Source: a bacterium
GTDB taxonomy: Bacteria > NPL-UPA2 > JAUVJM01
Reading direction: 5' to 3'
Assembly: GCA_030596585.1 (NCBI GenBank)
Contig: JAUVJM010000042.1
Location: 1 to 10,092, forward strand
DNA length: 10,092 nucleotides
Each line of letters starts with the position of its first letter. Positions within the stretch are counted from its first letter, which is position 1. The position numbers and the translations under genes were made by a program. Below the pieces are notes generated by a model that did no database searches, was not told the origin of the DNA, and worked only from the letters and a program-made list of their open reading frames with translations. Below, in pieces: positions 1 to 5,483 of the stretch.

Positions 1-70
1 TTCACGTTCTGTCTGTTCCACTAATAATCCTCTTGAATTAAAGGGTCAGGCATGCCTGACCCCTACAATT
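1..70. other. Intergenic tail downstream of the polysaccharide export gene
   Basis: This edge of the window holds no supportable gene. Its only structured content is the perfect palindrome at 43-62, listed separately. The first 42 bases are AT-rich and show no promoter or coding signal that I can defend. Confidence 0.6.
43..62. repeat. Perfect 20-bp palindrome, REP-like, possible terminator
   Basis: The arm GGGTCAGGCA is followed directly by its exact reverse complement TGCCTGACCC, then CTAC. It lies 8 bp past the stop codon of the leftward export gene, so the transcript would form a 10-bp hairpin there. Only a weak U-run (TTTAATT) follows in that direction, so termination is possible but not strong. 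A related palindrome at 7623-7640 shares CAGGCA/AGCCTG and the trailing CCCCTAC, which suggests a dispersed repeat family rather than a dedicated terminator. Confidence 0.7.
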
Positions 71-931
71 TTAGAAGAAGCTTTCCGGGACGAAGATTAT
101 ATCGCCGGGTTTAAGAACAACATCTTTTTCTTTCAGCCCTTTTTTCGTAATATCGGTAACTCTGATTTGGATAACGCGTTTCTTACCATCTTCACTGCGG
201 ATTATCCGTGTGCCATTTTCGGAAGCCACATCACTAAACCCTCCTGCCATGGCAATCGCTTCAAGGATAGTGGTTTCTCTTTCCGTATTCATATCATACT
301 TGCCCGGCTTGTTAACTGCACCCAGTACAGAAATTTGTTTCATACCGTATTTCGCAACAAATACATCTACCTGTGGACTAACGAAGACTATATCACCGGG
401 TTTAAGAGCAACATCTTTCTCTTTCTGCCCTTTTTTCGTAATATCAGTAACTCTGACCTGGATAACGCGTCTCCCTCCATCCTCACTACGGATTATCTTT
501 GTGTTATCCATAGCGGCCTCATCATTAAACCCGCCTGCCATAGCAATTGCTTCAAGGATAGTAGTCTCTCTTTCTGTATACATATCATACCTGCCCTGAT
601 TTTTAACCGCACCCAGAACAGAGATTTGTTTAACTTGATACTCATCAATAAATACATGTACCTGTGGATTAACCAAATAATCTTTTTCAAGAAGCTCTTG
701 AATCTTATCTTTTAGTTTGCTGACGGTCAGACCGGCGGCTTTAATCTTTCCCAGCAGGGGAAAGGAGATTTTGCCCTCGGAAGTAATGCGTACTCTGGTT
801 GTTAAGTCCGGCTGTTCGTGAACCGTAATGGACAAAATATCTTCCGGCTGCAGGTGATAATCCAACTCTTGCGCCCCCTGTGCCATAACCGCCACAAAGG
901 CTATGAAAAATAATGTGAGTACGCTTTTCAT
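71..931 (-). CDS. Polysaccharide export protein, Wza/GumB type, duplicated SLBB domain
   Basis: Periplasmic or outer-membrane component that carries exopolysaccharide across the envelope. The 286-residue product starts with a Sec signal peptide (MKSVLTLFFIAFVAVMA, cleavage probably near residue 16-19). There is no lipobox cysteine, unlike Wza. Residues about 22-95 form the Poly_export domain (DYHLQPEDILSITV, then TSEGKISFPLLGKI). Two SLBB domains follow at about 97-187 and 194-283, each containing KQISVLGAV, ERETTILEAIAMAGGF and LKPGDI. These are a recent tandem duplication, roughly three quarters identical by eye. No C-terminal membrane helix follows, so it resembles the short GumB-like class. 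I chose the ATG at 931 because it begins the signal peptide. The frame stays open to a TTG at 1036, but that extension is translated from an inserted repeat and would bury the signal sequence. No good Shine-Dalgarno is visible. It lies downstream of, and probably in one operon with, the beta-barrel gene. Confidence 0.88.
   Translation of the reverse strand: MKSVLTLFFIAFVAVMAQGAQELDYHLQPEDILSITVHEQPDLTTRVRITSEGKISFPLLGKIKAAGLTVSKLKDKIQELLEKDYLVNPQVHVFIDEYQVKQISVLGAVKNQGRYDMYTERETTILEAIAMAGGFNDEAAMDNTKIIRSEDGGRRVIQVRVTDITKKGQKEKDVALKPGDIVFVSPQVDVFVAKYGMKQISVLGAVNKPGKYDMNTERETTILEAIAMAGGFSDVASENGTRIIRSEDGKKRVIQIRVTDITKKGLKEKDVVLKPGDIIFVPESFF
91..672. repeat. Tandem 291-bp duplication within the export gene
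   Basis: Two units of exactly 291 bp (97 codons) abut at 91-381 and 382-672. Landmarks recur at this spacing: CGAAGATTATATCGCCGGG at 91 against CGAAGACTATATCACCGGG at 382, and CTGTGGA at 371 and 662. The unit is a whole SLBB domain plus linker, so the frame is preserved. Many differences are third-position changes, suggesting that selection maintains both copies. Confidence 0.9.
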
Positions 932-945
932 CAGCTTGAGAATTA

Positions 946-1060
946 GTAACCGTTCAAGGTTAAAGAGTAAACTCCGTTTATTCTTCGAGTAGGCGAAAGC
1001 GCATCGAGAAGATAGGTTCTCGACAGGCTCGAACAATAATTCGCAACCGTGAACGGTTAC
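946..1060. mobile_element. 115-bp MITE with IS66-like ends and 8-bp target duplication
   Basis: The ends are 16-bp inverted repeats matching at 15 of 16 positions: 946-961 reads GTAACCGTTCAAGGTT, and 1045-1060 reads GTAACCGTTCACGGTT on the opposite strand. Directly outside lies an 8-bp direct repeat, GAGAATTA, at 938-945 and 1061-1068. Ends beginning GTAA with 8-bp target duplications are hallmarks of the IS66 family. The element has no room for a transposase, so it would be a non-autonomous derivative. The duplicated target includes the stop codon of the beta-barrel gene (1068-1066). Removing the element and one target copy leaves 11 bp between that stop and the next ATG at 931. Assignment to IS66 is inference from end sequence and duplication length; the element structure itself is read directly. 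Confidence 0.82.
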
Positions 1061-1065
1061 GAGAA

Positions 1066-2325
1066 TTAGAAACTGGCTCTCACGCCAAAGCTTACGCGGT
1101 TATTTTCATAATCAAAAATATCGAAGTTACAATCCCTCGACCTGAATTCGTATTGAATATCCAGGGCAACCCGCTCCACCAGCTTGCAGCTAAGACCTAA
1201 ACCCGCCGACAGGAAGTCGTCTGCGCGCTTTTTAGTCTCACCCTCTTCCGTTGTTGCGGTGGGATATTTGTCAGCCTGATAGGCTAAATCCAGGTTCCCG
1301 GAAAACCTGTCCGTGAAGTCGTGGATAAAACCGAGGATGACATAAGTGGCGCCATAATAAGCATTCTCTTCATAGATGGTGTCGTTGGTTGTCCTTAACA
1401 AATTAAGACGCAAAACGTCTTTGGCGCTAAGTTCATACATTATGCTTCCGTTAAAAAGCAAATCCGAAAAATCATCATCGTAGTCTTTGTATTCCTGGTC
1501 GCGATAACCGGCTTTCATCTCTACTGCGATCTTGGCTGTCGGCTTTCCCCGCAAACCCACCATTACGTCGCGAAAGTCTGAATCGCTCTTTTTTCCCGTC
1601 TCATGGTCTACTCCGCCATAAGTTCCCGAGAAAAGCAGCGTTGTCTTCGGCCACAGCTTCAAACCGATTTCAACTTCTTCTTCATACTCATTTCTTTCAA
1701 GGTCCTTGTAGGTTAGAGCTTCGCCCTTGAAATCTCCAATCCGTTTACTACTGTGATAGTCTTCGAATCCATAACTGCTTCTGAAAGCAATGTCCATTTT
1801 ATTGAACTCAAAAGTCACGATTCCGGTGAAATAATCCTGAGTTCTCTTAACACGGCTGATGTCATCCGTACCAAGGCGGTCACGACCGTAGGAATAATAA
1901 AATTCTTCGGTCGTGGGCGACTCGCCGATATCTTCCCTGCTGAGGCTGTCGCGGTCCTTGAAATGACGAAATATATTGGACAAATTAACACGCCATTTGT
2001 TGAACTTGAGCTCCATATCTGCATACAATTCGTGGTTGTCACTGTCTTCCTCATCATGATCCATGAAGAATCTTAGATCTGCCTGATAGTTGCAAATAAA
2101 CTTGTGCTTGCTTCTCAGGTCAGGCTCTATGAAAATGCCCGGGCTGATAGTGATTATCCAGTCATCTTCTACGTCATCTTTGGTCAGAAAGATATTGTCG
2201 TCATATTTCGCGCGGACTTCTGCATAGGGAAAAAACCAGCTTTCCTGGGCATAAGCATCATCAGCGGAGCACACCATAGACAACGCTGCTGCTACAAATA
2301 TTATCGGTAATAGTGCTGTTTCCAT
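1066..2325 (-). CDS. Outer-membrane beta-barrel protein of an exopolysaccharide locus
   Basis: A 419-residue exported protein that resembles the putative beta-barrel porin 2 (BBP2_2) type found in exopolysaccharide and PEP-CTERM/exosortase loci. Residues 1-26 form a signal peptide ending AYA before Q27. Its n-region (MET) lacks the usual Lys or Arg, but an in-frame TGA at 2340-2338 excludes any longer start. The mature part opens with YAEVRAKYDDNIFLT and ITISPGI, a typical first hairpin of such barrels. It continues as alternating strands and charged loops and ends in an aromatic C-terminal strand (NRVSFGVRASF), as expected for BAM-inserted proteins. A strong Shine-Dalgarno (GAGGAGGA, 2339-2332) precedes the ATG. 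It is first in the leftward operon ahead of the export protein, so a role in secreting or anchoring the polymer is likely; its exact function is unknown. The stop codon lies inside the target duplication of the 946-1060 element. Confidence 0.8.
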   Translation of the reverse strand: METALLPIIFVAAALSMVCSADDAYAQESWFFPYAEVRAKYDDNIFLTKDDVEDDWIITISPGIFIEPDLRSKHKFICNYQADLRFFMDHDEEDSDNHELYADMELKFNKWRVNLSNIFRHFKDRDSLSREDIGESPTTEEFYYSYGRDRLGTDDISRVKRTQDYFTGIVTFEFNKMDIAFRSSYGFEDYHSSKRIGDFKGEALTYKDLERNEYEEEVEIGLKLWPKTTLLFSGTYGGVDHETGKKSDSDFRDVMVGLRGKPTAKIAVEMKAGYRDQEYKDYDDDFSDLLFNGSIMYELSAKDVLRLNLLRTTNDTIYEENAYYGATYVILGFIHDFTDRFSGNLDLAYQADKYPTATTEEGETKKRADDFLSAGLGLSCKLVERVALDIQYEFRSRDCNFDIFDYENNRVSFGVRASF

Positions 2326-2399
2326 TCTACTTCCTCCTCACACGCAAATATTCAGCCAAGTACATTTCCCTTCCCTTTCACCCTCACGCTACAGAGGGA

Positions 2400-2429
2400 A
2401 TTGTATCAAAAGCATAGAGTATTTGTCAA
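2400..2429 (-). promoter_or_regulatory. Sigma70-type promoter for the leftward exopolysaccharide operon
   Basis: On the minus strand a perfect -35 TTGACA (2429-2424) is followed by an 18-bp spacer and a -10 TACAAT (2405-2400). Transcription would start near 2393, giving a leader of about 68 nt. The leader includes a small CCCTC/GAGGG dyad and ends with the strong ribosome binding site of the barrel gene. Confidence 0.7.
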
Positions 2430-2453
2430 TATGATTCTGCACGCGAAAAAATC

Positions 2454-2482
2454 TTTACATCCGCCGGCTTTGCCATTATAAT
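2454..2482 (+). promoter_or_regulatory. Near-consensus promoter abutting the accA start codon
   Basis: TTTACA (2454-2459), a 17-bp spacer and a perfect TATAAT (2477-2482). The expected +1 falls at about 2489-2490, which is the accA ATG itself. No Shine-Dalgarno fits upstream of the ATG. This predicts a leaderless transcript. The promoter lies back to back with the leftward promoter at 2400-2429. Confidence 0.72.
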
Positions 2483-2489
2483 TTCGCTG

Positions 2490-3491
2490 ATGAATAACAG
2501 ACTTGATTTCGAAAAACCGGTAATGGAACTGGAGGCAAAGATTCAGGAACTGAGAAACCTCGCTTCCGATGAGTCAATGGACATCTCGGATGAAATCGAA
2601 AAACTCGAGAAAAGGCTCATAGAGCTCAAGAAAGAAACGTTTGAAAAGCTTTCGCCGTGGCAAAGAACCCAACTCGCAAGACACCCCCAGCGTCCGTACA
2701 CCATGGACTACATCAACCGCATTATGGAAGAATTCACGGAACTGGCAGGTGACAGGCTCTTCGGAAACGACAGGGCTATCGTCGGTGGTGTGGCAAGGCT
2801 CAACGGGAATTCCGTTGTGGTATTAGGGCATCAGAAGGGCAGAGACACAAAAGAAAATCTTGACCGCAATTTCGGCATGGCGCACCCGGAAGGCTACAGG
2901 AAAGTATTGAGACTGATGAGACTGGCAGAAAAATTCAAACTGCCGGTCATCGCCTTCATTGACACACCCGGGGCCTACCCCGGAATAGGAGCCGAGGAGC
3001 GGGGGCAGGCAGAAGCCATTGCCCATAACCTCAGAGACACGGCGAGACTCAAAACTCCGATCATCGTGGTCGTCATAGGTGAGGGCGGGAGCGGAGGCGC
3101 GCTGGGACTCGGACTCGGGAACCGTATCCTCATGCTGGAGAACGCCGTGTATTTCGTCTGTACTCCGGAGGCATGCGGAGCAATCCTCTGGAAAGACAGG
3201 AACAAAGCACCGTATGCCGCAGAAGCCCTCGGCATAACTGCCAAAGACCTCTATAAGGCAGGAGTTGTTGACGAGATAATCCCCGAGCCTCTTGAGGGAG
3301 CCCATCGGAATCACGATTTGACAGCCGCTAACGTCAAGAAATCCCTGGAGAAAAATCTCGCGGACCTAAAACAATTGTCCGTGGAACAAATCCTGAAAAC
3401 AAGGTACGACAAATACAGGAAAATGGGGAAATATACAGAAGAACAGCCAGTATCCGTCAGCGAAAAAGAGCACATGAGCACTGTTCTGTAA
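2490..3491 (+). CDS. accA: Acetyl-CoA carboxylase carboxyltransferase subunit alpha
   Basis: Alpha subunit of the carboxyltransferase of acetyl-CoA carboxylase. With AccD (not in this window) it transfers the carboxyl group from biotin-AccB to acetyl-CoA to form malonyl-CoA, the first committed step of fatty acid synthesis; it acts in the cytoplasm. The 333 residues match the family end to end: LDFEKPVMELEAKIQEL near the N terminus, a coiled-coil-like helix pair, ARHPQRPYTMDYI at about 65, GHQKGRDTKENLDRNFGM, FIDTPGAYPGIGAEERGQ, the glycine-rich GEGGSGGALGLG that helps form the oxyanion pocket, and the IIPEPLEGAHRN segment. It is slightly longer than E. coli AccA because of a polar tail (YTEEQPVSVSEKEHMSTVL). 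The ATG at 2490 is fixed by homology, since family members start just before LDFEKP. A consensus promoter ends only 7 nt before the ATG, so the mRNA is probably leaderless. Confidence 0.97.
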   Translation: MNNRLDFEKPVMELEAKIQELRNLASDESMDISDEIEKLEKRLIELKKETFEKLSPWQRTQLARHPQRPYTMDYINRIMEEFTELAGDRLFGNDRAIVGGVARLNGNSVVVLGHQKGRDTKENLDRNFGMAHPEGYRKVLRLMRLAEKFKLPVIAFIDTPGAYPGIGAEERGQAEAIAHNLRDTARLKTPIIVVVIGEGGSGGALGLGLGNRILMLENAVYFVCTPEACGAILWKDRNKAPYAAEALGITAKDLYKAGVVDEIIPEPLEGAHRNHDLTAANVKKSLEKNLADLKQLSVEQILKTRYDKYRKMGKYTEEQPVSVSEKEHMSTVL

Positions 3492-3498
3492 CATTAAT

Positions 3499-3549
3499 TC
3501 TGGATTCCCGCTGCAGTTTACCCCATACTTGATACGGGGCGGGAATGAC
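3499..3549 (+). repeat. Dispersed hairpin repeat, family TCTGGATT...GGGANTGAC, copy 1
   Basis: Starts TCTGGATTCCCGC and ends GCGGGAATGAC. The arms ATTCCCGC (3504-3511) and GCGGGAAT (3539-3546) are exact inverted repeats enclosing a CCCC/GGGG inner stem. It lies 8 bp after the accA stop, so it may also cap that transcript, but no T-tract follows. Two further family members lie at 7161-7212 and 7227-7275. Confidence 0.75.
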
Positions 3550-3569
3550 GAATAATAGGCAAAAATTTG

Positions 3570-3598
3570 TGTGACAAGGCAGTACCCACCCTGTCACA
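3570..3598. repeat. 7-bp dyad upstream of the kinase gene
   Basis: TGTGACA at 3570-3576 and TGTCACA at 3592-3598 are exact inverted repeats separated by 15 nt. This could be a hairpin in the leader or an operator for an unknown dimer. I see no convincing promoter hexamers around it. Confidence 0.4.
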
Positions 3599-3630
3599 GG
3601 TACACTGATGCGCTTCGTGAGGGATATATT

Positions 3631-4476
3631 GTGAGTATAACTGACGCACTTCTGAACTGCCACCTGTGGGTTGTGAAAGGATACAGGCTGAGAGGAGAAA
3701 TAGCATCAGGCGGGATGTCAACAGTTTACAAAGCAGTATCCCGCGCTACGCACGAAACCGTAGCTATCAAAATACTCTTTTCCCATTATGCCAAACACAG
3801 GACGATGCTGCAAAAGCTCTTCAAGGAAAAGCATGTGGAGGGAGAAACTGCAAATAGCCTGCGGCACCGGAATGTTATACAAACATACTCATTCGGGAGA
3901 TTCAAGAATCGATATTATTTCATCATGGAATACGTGGACGGGATGAATCTGAATCAGATTATTTATCACAGGTCAGAACTGCTGAGAAACCACAGACTCG
4001 ACGTAATCAAACAAGCGGCGGAGGGCTTGAGTTACATACATTCCCGGGGTATAATCCACAGGGATTTCTGCCCGAAGAATATCCTTCTGTCACAGGACGG
4101 AGAAGTAAAAATTATCGACTTCGGCCTGGCGGTGTCAAAAACGAGCCGGTTCAAGGGACTCGGCGAAAGATCCGGAACCCCAAGTTACATGGCTCCGGAG
4201 CAGATAAGAGCACTTGAGGCAGACGAAAGGACAGACATCTACGGCTTCGGAGTATCTGTTTACGAAATGATTGCCGGCAAGCCGCCGTTTGCAGGTGAAG
4301 ACAGTTTTGCGCGGATGCAGCATCACTTGAGTTCCGAGCCTGTTCCTATCAGCAAACAGGTGCCTGACATACAACCAGCCATGGAAAAAATCGTCTCCAG
4401 GGCAATGCAGAAAAACCCCAGAGACAGATACAAATCAATGCAGGACTTGTTGAATGACCTTCGAGAAATAGAGTAA
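3631..4476 (+). CDS. Hanks-type Ser/Thr protein kinase, kinase domain only
   Basis: Cytosolic protein kinase of 281 residues with no transmembrane or sensor region. In order: glycine-rich loop IASGGMSTVYKA (24-35), ATP-anchoring K47 in VAIKIL, probable helix-C E70, catalytic loop HRDFCPKN (143-150), DFG (163-165), activation segment ending GTPSYMAPE (182-190), and helix-F DIYGFGVSVYEMIAGKPPFAG. All core catalytic residues are present. Two deviations stand out: the first loop glycine is A25, and the lysine of the usual HRDxKPxN is C147. I chose the GTG at 3631 because GAGGGA (3619-3624) sits 6 nt upstream. The frame is open to a GTG at 3571, but that start has no ribosome binding site and lies in a repeat-rich gap. 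Its stop overlaps the ribosome binding site of the PilZ gene, so the two are coupled. The substrate is unknown; the adjacent PilZ protein is the obvious candidate. Confidence 0.88.
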   Translation: MSITDALLNCHLWVVKGYRLRGEIASGGMSTVYKAVSRATHETVAIKILFSHYAKHRTMLQKLFKEKHVEGETANSLRHRNVIQTYSFGRFKNRYYFIMEYVDGMNLNQIIYHRSELLRNHRLDVIKQAAEGLSYIHSRGIIHRDFCPKNILLSQDGEVKIIDFGLAVSKTSRFKGLGERSGTPSYMAPEQIRALEADERTDIYGFGVSVYEMIAGKPPFAGEDSFARMQHHLSSEPVPISKQVPDIQPAMEKIVSRAMQKNPRDRYKSMQDLLNDLREIE

Positions 4477-4488
4477 AAGGAGTTCTTC

Positions 4489-5262
4489 ATGAACGAGAAC
4501 GAGATTGTCGGTCCAGGAAGAAGCGGCAGAGAGGGTATCCGGTTCGGGACAAGGGTATCCATGACCTACGTCCGCAAATCAGCCCTCGCACAAGAGCGGG
4601 AGATAAAAGATGGAACTGTGACTAACATGAGTACGAGAGGAATTCAGTTCGATGCCACGGAGCAGCTGCCTCCGGGAGCGGAAATCCAGGTCGAAATTTT
4701 TCTGGGGAAAAGTGCAACGGTGCGGGCTGCAGGAAAGGTTTTAAGGTCAATTCCGAAAGAAGAACAGGGGCATTACGAAATCGCCCTCGACTTTACGGAA
4801 ATAAGCAACGCCGCAAAGGAAGAAATCAACATGTGGTACTACGCTGAGAAAATCCTCCCCGGCTCTTCAGGTATAACTCCATCTCACGAGGACAAGGAAA
4901 GAAAAAGCGAACGTTTCCGGACAAGCAAAGCTTTTGCGGAATACAGAAAGAAAAAAACGTTCGGCAGAGAGCCGTGGAAACAAGCAGAGGTGAAACAGGC
5001 AAGCAAACACGGACTCCTTCTTTCCACAAGATCGATCCCGAAAGAGGGAGAGATATGGGAAGTTATGATCCATATGGCGGTTTACCCCGAACCCATAAAA
5101 GCAGTGGGGAAAGTAAAAAGGGTTAAGTGGGAAGGTTTGACTTCCATAGTAGCCGTGGAATTTACCAAAATAAGGGAGAGAGACGGAGAAAAACTCACAG
5201 AATCAGCTTACGTCAAGGAGGCACTGGATAAAGCTGATGATGAAATTTCCTATAAAAAATGA
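4489..5262 (+). CDS. Tandem PilZ-domain protein, second domain degenerate
   Basis: A 257-residue cytosolic protein. PilZ domains typically bind cyclic di-GMP through an RxxxR and a D/NxSxxG motif. Domain 1 (about 14-123) has both: R18xxxR22 in RFGTRVSMTYV and N46xS48xxG51 in NMSTRGIQF, followed by PPGAEIQVEI and the closing strand IALDFTEI. A charged linker (about 132-160) leads to domain 2 (about 140-240). There the same layout recurs with eroded motifs: RFRTSK instead of RxxxR, and KQASKHGLLLST in place of NxSxxG, then PKEGEIWEVMI and IVAVEFTKI. Domain 1 therefore looks competent for ligand binding and domain 2 looks structural. The start at 4489 follows AAAGGAG (4476-4482), which begins at the last base of the kinase stop codon, so the pair is translationally coupled. 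Involvement in surface or polysaccharide control is inference. Confidence 0.82.
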   Translation: MNENEIVGPGRSGREGIRFGTRVSMTYVRKSALAQEREIKDGTVTNMSTRGIQFDATEQLPPGAEIQVEIFLGKSATVRAAGKVLRSIPKEEQGHYEIALDFTEISNAAKEEINMWYYAEKILPGSSGITPSHEDKERKSERFRTSKAFAEYRKKKTFGREPWKQAEVKQASKHGLLLSTRSIPKEGEIWEVMIHMAVYPEPIKAVGKVKRVKWEGLTSIVAVEFTKIRERDGEKLTESAYVKEALDKADDEISYKK

Positions 5263-5280
5263 AAAAGCTGAACATTTCTC

Positions 5281-5309
5281 TTGACATGTTTTGTTAAGGT
5301 AAATATAAT
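5281..5309 (+). promoter_or_regulatory. Perfect consensus vegetative promoter of the groE cluster
   Basis: TTGACA (5281-5286), a 17-bp spacer and TATAAT (5304-5309), both hexamers perfect. Predicted start is near 5316, leaving a leader of about 168 nt. I find no CIRCE operator (TTAGCACTC-N9-GAGTGCTAA) in the gap, so HrcA control is not supported from the sequence. Strong constitutive expression is the simplest reading. Confidence 0.85.
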
Positions 5310-5352
5310 CTGCATTCAGCGGAAGCTATGTAACTATTGAGTCATCAGAAGT

Positions 5353-5421
5353 GTAGTTGCAAAGTTTGCTTTGCCCCCTCCTTCGCGGGGACAAGCCTGG
5401 CAGGGCAGGCTCTGCAACTAC
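5353..5421. repeat. Long hairpin repeat in the groEL1 leader
   Basis: GTAGTTGCA (5353-5361) and TGCAACTAC (5413-5421) are exact inverted repeats, and the pairing extends to 11 of 12 positions. Inside the left arm GCAAAG-TTTG-CTTTGC (5359-5374) forms its own hairpin. The centre holds CCTTCGCGGGGACA (5380-5393), which is also present at 7246-7259. The layout suggests one hairpin repeat nested in another. It lies wholly within the predicted transcript between promoter and start codon. Confidence 0.75.
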
Positions 5422-5483
5422 AATCGAGTGTGCAGCAATTCCGGCAGCTAAACTATTACCAAGTGAAAGGGAGGGATTAGGCA

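Noticed and set aside
43..62. CRISPR-type repeats among the palindromes
   Set aside because: The palindromes are dispersed, unequal in length and not separated by regular spacers.
167..715. A 182-codon plus-strand frame opposite the export gene
   Set aside because: It mirrors the SLBB duplication on the other strand, including its internal repeat. The sense protein has clear domains and a signal peptide.
2247..2325. Lipoprotein signal in the beta-barrel protein (Cys19)
   Set aside because: The residues before Cys are LSMV; the -1 position is not Gly, Ala or Ser, and a good type I site (AYA before Q27) follows.
3570..3598. TGTGACA...TGTCACA as a CRP/FNR site
   Set aside because: The half-sites are 15 nt apart, far more than such dimers accept, and no promoter is positioned around them.
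3571..3630. GTG at 3571 as the kinase start
   Set aside because: No Shine-Dalgarno, and the extra 20 residues are translated from a dyad next to a repeat. GTG 3631 has GAGGGA at a 6-nt spacing and still precedes the kinase domain.
5263..5483. CIRCE heat-shock operator upstream of groEL1
   Set aside because: GAGTG occurs once near 5426, but no matching TTAGCACTC arm lies at the right distance.
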